Source: JBBATK01 sp044224515 (GTDB taxonomy: Bacteria; Bacteroidota; Ignavibacteria; Kapaibacteriales; NICIL-2). From it: a stretch of DNA of 64,000 nucleotides. Where the stretch lies: positions 124,001-188,000 of the forward strand of contig JBGAKH010000002.1 in NCBI GenBank assembly GCA_044224515.1, given 5' to 3'. Below are positions 61,001 to 64,000 of this stretch, in pieces (position 1 is the first letter of the stretch; each line of letters opens with the position of its first letter). The notes beneath the pieces were generated by a model, which did not search any database, was not told where the DNA came from, and was given only the letters and a program-made list of their open reading frames with translations. Made by a program: the position numbers and the translations under genes.

Positions 61001-61165
61001 CGACTTAATCCACACTTCAACTTCGAGCTGATCGCCGCGGCGACGTTGCTGCAATGTTGCTTTATACACTTGCGCAATGCTGTCTGTGCCTAGCGCAATA
61101 AGGAGCAGAACGAGCAGAGCACTACGCCATGCTGTGCGACGACTCGATGTCCCTAATGAAGTCAT
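55085..61165 (-). CDS. Giant modular T9SS surface protein (cohesin-like, LamG, dockerin-like modules)
   Basis: 2026 residues. A signal peptide (ALLVLLLIALGTDSIAQ) is followed by a cohesin-like beta domain (about 35-205; LEVEVWIKSLSASAP, SSLVLQYNSQQLVP), Ig-like domains, a LamG-like domain (about 355-560; LTVGAWVNLNQIKATG), more Ig-like repeats, a second LamG-like domain (about 755-970; ISMVEAWIRPYRF), then a dockerin-like pair of calcium loops (about 1370-1425; DCEKDGQINAAD and DVTGDQIVSAIDRD). A second cohesin-like domain (about 1490-1650; LGNATFAFQFNPKKLKYVGL), three repeats of the Kre9/Knh1 Ser-Thr type (VNWTTNGDADVYVEYSTDNG) and a T9SS sorting domain (LSPNPAQMEGRVSFNL, ending RKLVIVR) follow. 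Probably a surface-displayed adhesin or scaffold. Confidence 0.85.
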   Translation of the reverse strand: MTSLGTSSRRTAWRSALLVLLLIALGTDSIAQVYKATLQQRRRGDQLEVEVWIKSLSASAPKLGESSLVLQYNSQQLVPSATQAPATTDTVAFDVDVSNPIQHLSSPFDGTNGYQSLATQSYGVGYYSLEVRKVFGSIAGLVPDSNGRGTFVGKLRFDIISSGLTDTSLTQIAWSSSLGLGTVVMFDFADNNIKSNVNFNDPANFTIVGVTVLNPNGPSEVVDRDKTYQSVPTGYPIYFERSGLVAAGGYGVAGVAYAFDYSLNGGSSFSEFGRAAEDSISYLNEIDTLAVTTTSGTLPAANGREIVRTIWTRNTIFAGRSEAARIRITQLSASGSLTTRSRTTRLDVSDTDFVLGRLFFAQLNGSSQYFRTSGSFSNSTQLTVGAWVNLNQIKATGSEVGVICTSGGPVATEEGAWMLYLKDGKYPAFRAREILGRGVGGYIANIVSPEALNAASDSAPLSTAHGDNWMHLAASVANNRVRLYVNGEMVEEVINDSATNIRMQTTNLPIWIGVNPNITLDSSRYLNGGIKGVQVWRTELSQSQIRTRIAGLATPSTVGSVPSDPTFINRSLETYWTLEGVRNDDASNATYQLGDQAVQYYSNAVVNNPSIRFRPDRAHLRLTAPTGCDGVCNLSAKNFTVRWVGYGVGDITASGADVDIEFSTDGGTSWTYARTSGGITAAYDLGPGASASVDVEAGQATWTPYNNEGTVTNGGAAQNLRDVSTDYAKSCVLRIKGHSASQNEILFSSNSFVVAPYFAMERPLATKLMIPNGTAMNMVGQISMVEAWIRPYRFPTVGEGSFPIISKFDTVSKKPHFSLSLLPTGQLELRVTDRAGTVRRAVSDASGGSLITRPVSVALDSAWTHVAAWIDLGNGVGASEVRFYVDGNPQRADSISSQLGDSLSVSSLNTYPTFLGYEPTNGDSAARSFVGSIRDIRFWNGAPGAATTTGPEPTGLTSHIQGALCVRGSTLTGGSSTNLQVAFDLNGGAMNSTGYQSAVVSEVGNVRAIILGTPICYTATQPYLKVVEPTFNQRIRNSTTDVHVRWVGFDFNGSGSGFTGGANGGASPSVEYSTRGGGGVVVQPYQFVGSTYWHAGQTNSLTLPAGLNFTGSSAGNCRFGCQLDMTLLDPDLNDDGTYTDQGTISATLTNARLRAWNTYTINGTSTSISSEGPLFTITPPSNLTLRILLEALHEGLDGSGSVWHNIGTSYTGGGLRIKLYNDNSGSPGALVNTAESEFQYDPNAFTASAITNMGTNTGDGPKFATVPFVFTDLPDGNYWVVVEQLNHLPIMSRTPISFYYSGDDVSTTTIESGWDFSTWNGTDDDASYSAYGSRKSTTSSQYFSNTGLVFNEGRDGITGVGANYIASMVAGDCEKDGQINAADRVRVRLDAGTAMVRSDVTGDQIVSAIDRDIVDRNFGKISSIAAVSFPGIVSGGGSQEQMPVASKSNPLNVVSELDPLLSQTLNAAGQDAVDHNTALPVKHVSKTLGSKYSYTVSVKPERNQNFVDLPVYISNTGTAFNLGNATFAFQFNPKKLKYVGLVGNEKVQYSNNVAKGYNVMYSAPKDNADRALADVRTIEVDYDAFSRKGGLAVPSAATYVGTLRFQLLNTASSVGFTWYKGTTVLGAQSEGLTQYGTFTTINGLIMYTASISTPTLSQKVATGRTTTVNWTTNGDADVYVEYSTDNGSTWVRTTQSAVNVKTLKSSFVTPTTAAADCFVRLVDAETKTELTRSKKFALVNINSTITRPAAADPIYAGGSSDIIRWQSQGLANVHFEFSSNGADGWTSITTVRNATDGSTSWKVPMVNTKSAVVRLIDEESGEEISRTAPFKVLAGSLTLLNPASNDVFTKGQNVNLRWRTVNKVQNFDLQLSLDGGSTWSTTATSLSALKTSSTWSVPGVNSKSAVLRAIYPSEPELEYSRSAIFSIQGATSVDDADEFLNETLQLSPNPAQMEGRVSFNLASEAPVSVSIHNTLGERVSTVCTDKRFRAGMNHVDCSFADLVPGTYFVQLSTKGTTLTRKLVIVR

Positions 61166-61568
61166 AATTCCTCCAGTAAATCATGATGCCACATCCTGTG
61201 GCTGGGTCAGTTATACATTTGCGCTTGCATACAACCTCTGTGGTTCAGTATACAGCACACCTCATCGCGTAGTTATCGGCAAGAATCAGGCCGTTCTTTA
61301 TGACAAGTAGGCTATTGTGGTGAAGAATTGCCACAATTCATCTGGTGTAGGAGAGTGACTCACAGAGCCGCCAATGCTGTGTAGGACTAATTCCTAGCAT
61401 CACTGCTTTAACAGCTTTAAGAGTAAAATGTCTGAGCCTTTATTGTTCGAAGAATTCAGCTTTTAGTGTCGCAACATCTTTTCTAAATCCTTCGGGGACT
61501 ATGATTCTTCGATACAGCGGACTTCGCAATGCAGTATTTTAGCAAGCGATATCTCGCCGTGCTCCTCT
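61166..61568. other. Intergenic region between divergent genes
   Basis: About 400 bases upstream of both the giant surface-protein gene and the NRAMP-Usp gene. No gene, terminator or recognised riboswitch is seen; I looked for a manganese-type leader before the transporter and found none convincing. Confidence 0.5.
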
Positions 61569-63461
61569 ATGCATAAAAGCGCTCCGACAACAGTTTCACT
61601 CCCCGAAGTTCATCGTTCGGTCGATGTAGAACACCACGCTTCTAAATGGAAGCGTCTTGCCGCCTTTCTTGGTCCGGCCTACTTGATTAGCGTTGGGTAC
61701 ATGGATCCCGGCAATTGGGCAACAGATATTGAGGGCGGCTCACGCTTTGGCTACGCGCTGATTTGGGTGTTACTGATGTCCAACCTCATGGCTGTGTTAC
61801 TGCAGACTTTATCAGCACGTTTGGGTATCGCAAGTGGTCGTGACTTGGCTCAGTCTTGTCGCGACAATTACTCGCGACCGGTTTCTTATGCGCTCTGGTT
61901 CGTCTGCGAAATAGCTATCGCTGCCTGCGACCTTGCAGAGGTCCTCGGCACTGCCATCGGTCTCAACCTCCTGTTTCACATACCCATGCTTGGTGGTATC
62001 GTGATCACGGCTGTAGACTCGATTCTCTTACTCGCCATTCAGAATATGGGGGTGAGAAAATTTGAAGCCTTTATTCTCTCACTGGTCTTTACGGTTGGCC
62101 TGTGTTTTCTGTATGAGTTACTACTAGCTGAGCCCTCGTGGTCGCTCGTGGCAAGTGGTTTCGCTCCTTCTCTGCCTCCGGAAGCACTCTACGTTGCGAT
62201 TGGAATCATCGGTGCCACTGTGATGCCACACAATCTGTACTTGCATTCTGCATTGGTGCAGACCCGGTCCTTCGCTGCTACCGATGAAGGAAAGCGACGT
62301 GCAGCACGTTATAATTTGTTTGACACTGCCATTGCTCTTAATGCGGCGTTCTTTGTGAATGCGGCCATACTCATTCTGGCTGCTTCGGTTTTTTGGAAGA
62401 ACAATCTGGTGGTGACGCAGTTGCAGCAAGCCCATGAACTCTTGGCTCCGATGCTTGGTACCAAAGCTGCGGCTGTGGCCTTCGCTCTAGCATTGTTGGC
62501 GGCGGGACAGTCATCGACCTTGACGGGTACTCTGGCCGGACAAATCGTGATGGAGGGCTTTCTCAATTTTAAGATGCGTCCATTCCTCAGACGTCTCATT
62601 ACACGTCTGTTAGCCATTATTCCCGCGGTCTTGGTCTTACTAAGCTCCGGTGAAAGCGGAACCTATTCCTTGTTGATTCTTTCTCAAGTTGTTTTGAGTC
62701 TTCAACTTCCCTTTGCCGTTATTCCGCTGATCCATTTCACGAGCAGCGAACGCATTATGTCCACACTGCGCAGCGCACTTTGGGTTCGAGTTCTGGCATG
62801 GCTTAGCGCAGCCATCATCGTGAGTCTCAATCTACGCTTGGCTTACTCAACGATAAGTGAGTGGATTGGCTCTTCTTCAAATCCGACTCTCATCAGTATC
62901 ATTGTGCTTCCTATAGCGGCTGCTTTATTGTTGCTGTTATTGATTGTGACATTCCAGCCGTGGATTCGAACAAAGACTCAGCGTGGTGTGGCTAGCTGGG
63001 AGTCTGTGGTTGCAGGCCTGGGTAATCTGAACCAAGCGGATAATGCACCAAACTTCCGACATATCGCTGTTGCTCTTGCTCACGATGATGCCGATACCCG
63101 TATCCTCCGGCATGCCTGCGCGCTGTGTCGCAACCATAACGCAGAGCTCTTGCTCATCCACGTCGTCGAAGGCGCAGTAGGATCCGTCTTCGGAGCTCAA
63201 ACCTTCGACGCCGAAACTCGCAGCGATGAAGAGTACGTTCAAAAAGTTGCAGAGGCCTTACAGGCTCAAGGTATACGCTGCAGCTCATATCTGGGATATG
63301 GTTCGGCCCCTCGTGAGATTATCCGCATCGTTCACGAAACGCATGCGGATGCATTGGTAATGGGAGGGCATGGTCACCGAGGAATTAAAGACTTGGTCTT
63401 CGGAGCAACGATATCTCCCGTCCGACATGCGTTGTCGATCCCGGTTCTTATCATTCGATAG
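61569..63461 (+). CDS. NRAMP divalent-metal transporter fused to a universal stress protein domain
   Basis: 630 residues. Residues about 25-470 form an NRAMP transporter with 11 or so helices. The metal-binding helix 1 motif GYMDPGNWATDIEGG and helix 6 motif VMPHNLYLHSALVQTR are intact. After a last hydrophobic segment (IIVLPIAAALLLLLLIVTF) a cytoplasmic UspA domain follows (about 495-630): FRHIAVALAHDDADTRILRH, then the ATP-binding pattern MGGHGHRGIKDLVFGATISP and IPVLIIR. NRAMP proteins import Mn2+ or Fe2+ with protons; a C-terminal Usp may sense ATP or stress to control uptake. Fusion is visible in one unbroken frame. Confidence 0.92.
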   Translation: MHKSAPTTVSLPEVHRSVDVEHHASKWKRLAAFLGPAYLISVGYMDPGNWATDIEGGSRFGYALIWVLLMSNLMAVLLQTLSARLGIASGRDLAQSCRDNYSRPVSYALWFVCEIAIAACDLAEVLGTAIGLNLLFHIPMLGGIVITAVDSILLLAIQNMGVRKFEAFILSLVFTVGLCFLYELLLAEPSWSLVASGFAPSLPPEALYVAIGIIGATVMPHNLYLHSALVQTRSFAATDEGKRRAARYNLFDTAIALNAAFFVNAAILILAASVFWKNNLVVTQLQQAHELLAPMLGTKAAAVAFALALLAAGQSSTLTGTLAGQIVMEGFLNFKMRPFLRRLITRLLAIIPAVLVLLSSGESGTYSLLILSQVVLSLQLPFAVIPLIHFTSSERIMSTLRSALWVRVLAWLSAAIIVSLNLRLAYSTISEWIGSSSNPTLISIIVLPIAAALLLLLLIVTFQPWIRTKTQRGVASWESVVAGLGNLNQADNAPNFRHIAVALAHDDADTRILRHACALCRNHNAELLLIHVVEGAVGSVFGAQTFDAETRSDEEYVQKVAEALQAQGIRCSSYLGYGSAPREIIRIVHETHADALVMGGHGHRGIKDLVFGATISPVRHALSIPVLIIR

Positions 63462-63540
63462 CACGTTGCACACATCAGTCTTGCAGTCTTGAGGTTCAAT
63501 ACTGTGCAAGCGTTGTTGAGTTCGGTTGTGCGTGGAACAT

Positions 63541-64000
63541 TTACATGAAGTTGAGCACTACACTTCTACTAACAATGTGACCGTCGTACATCTGCACCCG
63601 CACAAGGTAGAGCCCCGCCGATAGCTGCGACACGTCAAAACTGTAGAAACCGCTTTGCGATTGGCCGCGGGCCACGCAACGTCCGTCTTCGGACCAGAGT
63701 TCCATGGTCGCTGCTCCACACTCCGCCGCCTTAAGCTCAACATCAAGTGATTTTTCTTCTGACACGCGAATGTTCATTCCGCGTTGGACAGCGGTTTGCT
63801 CGTCGTTTATTGCATTTGCAGTTAATGGGGCACTTCGCATCACGATTGTTCCACGCGCATCATCTTGGTATACCACATACACCGTTGAGTTTGATATGGC
63901 GACATCGACGTTGACCAGCTTTCCTAAGTCGGCATTCGCCACGCTTTGAGCGGCATCTGCATAACCTTTCAAGCGGTCGGCTGTAAAGTTTGTCATGATG
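63541..64000 (-). CDS. T9SS-secreted protein, C-terminal part (cut by window edge)
   Basis: The minus-strand frame is open through the right edge; the ATG at 63996 is probably internal. About 153 codons are visible. The first part (VNVDVAISNSTVYVVYQDDA, RGTIVMRS) resembles a propeller or BNR-type strand repeat. The last ~75 residues (VELKAAECGAATMELWSEDG, AGLYLVRVQMYDG, ending RSVVLNF) form a T9SS sorting domain. Function of the missing N-terminal part is unknown. It converges with the NRAMP-Usp gene without a clear terminator between. Confidence 0.8.
   Translation of the reverse strand, partial: IMTNFTADRLKGYADAAQSVANADLGKLVNVDVAISNSTVYVVYQDDARGTIVMRSAPLTANAINDEQTAVQRGMNIRVSEEKSLDVELKAAECGAATMELWSEDGRCVARGQSQSGFYSFDVSQLSAGLYLVRVQMYDGHIVSRSVVLNFM

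Noticed and set aside
61320..61560. Possible manganese riboswitch before the NRAMP-Usp gene
   Set aside because: The conserved core and paired arms of the yybP-ykoY type could not be found.

Overview
The window (about 50% GC, densely coded on both strands) looks like a chromosome segment of a free-living Gram-negative bacterium of the Bacteroidota/Chlorobiota assemblage, most likely a Kapabacteria/Ignavibacteria-type lineage. The reasons are five proteins ending in type IX secretion (Por) C-terminal sorting domains, several Bacteroidota-style lipoproteins, TPR-class III cyclase fusions, TMTC-like membrane glycosyltransferases with TPR tails, and a possible TTTG/TAnnTTTG promoter. This placement is inference; no rRNA gene is present.

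Layout. 1-3.1 kb: a cut-off HEAT-repeat gene behind cheW, a methyltransferase and a PlsC-type acyltransferase. 3.2 kb: tRNA-Val(CAC) with a strong terminator. 3.7-10.0 kb: three TPR-adenylate/guanylate cyclase genes on the minus strand, joined by 4-bp overlaps. Just upstream (10.0-11.6 kb) lies a decay zone: an AbrB-type antitoxin followed by a broken VapC toxin, the eroded C-terminus of a fourth cyclase, and another broken reading frame. 11.7-17.0 kb: a lipoprotein, a T9SS-secreted protein, and an OmpR-type regulator facing a ComP-like sensor kinase tail to tail. 17.3-22 kb: a secreted 5'-nucleotidase-like enzyme, then isocitrate dehydrogenase divergent from a LysR regulator with a textbook palindrome between them. 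22-26.7 kb: an S9 oligopeptidase and an ABC-2 exporter with a LolA-like protein. 26.8-31 kb: two tandem TMTC-like genes. 31-36 kb: an OmpA-family protein and a large T9SS protein in one operon. 36.8-49.3 kb: housekeeping and envelope genes (rlmH, glycosyltransferase, MFS exporter, ogt with a phosphohexomutase, DEAD-box helicase, DUF2200, panB). 50-54.7 kb: nuoA-nuoB, a cold-shock gene with a structured leader, gatC, a VWA-OmpA lipoprotein, a small lipoprotein and an MmcQ/YjbR protein. 54.8 kb: tRNA-His. 55-61.2 kb: one 2026-residue modular surface protein. 61.6-63.5 kb: an NRAMP-Usp fusion transporter. The window ends inside another T9SS cargo gene.

Functional themes are cyclic-nucleotide signalling by TPR-cyclases, cell-surface secretion and decoration (T9SS cargo, OmpA proteins, possible O-glycosylation by the TMTC pair), and ordinary central metabolism. 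The least ordinary items are the cyclase array with its flanking relics, the surface protein carrying both cohesin-like and dockerin-like modules, the TMTC pair, and the NRAMP-Usp fusion. No prophage, insertion sequence or CRISPR array was seen.
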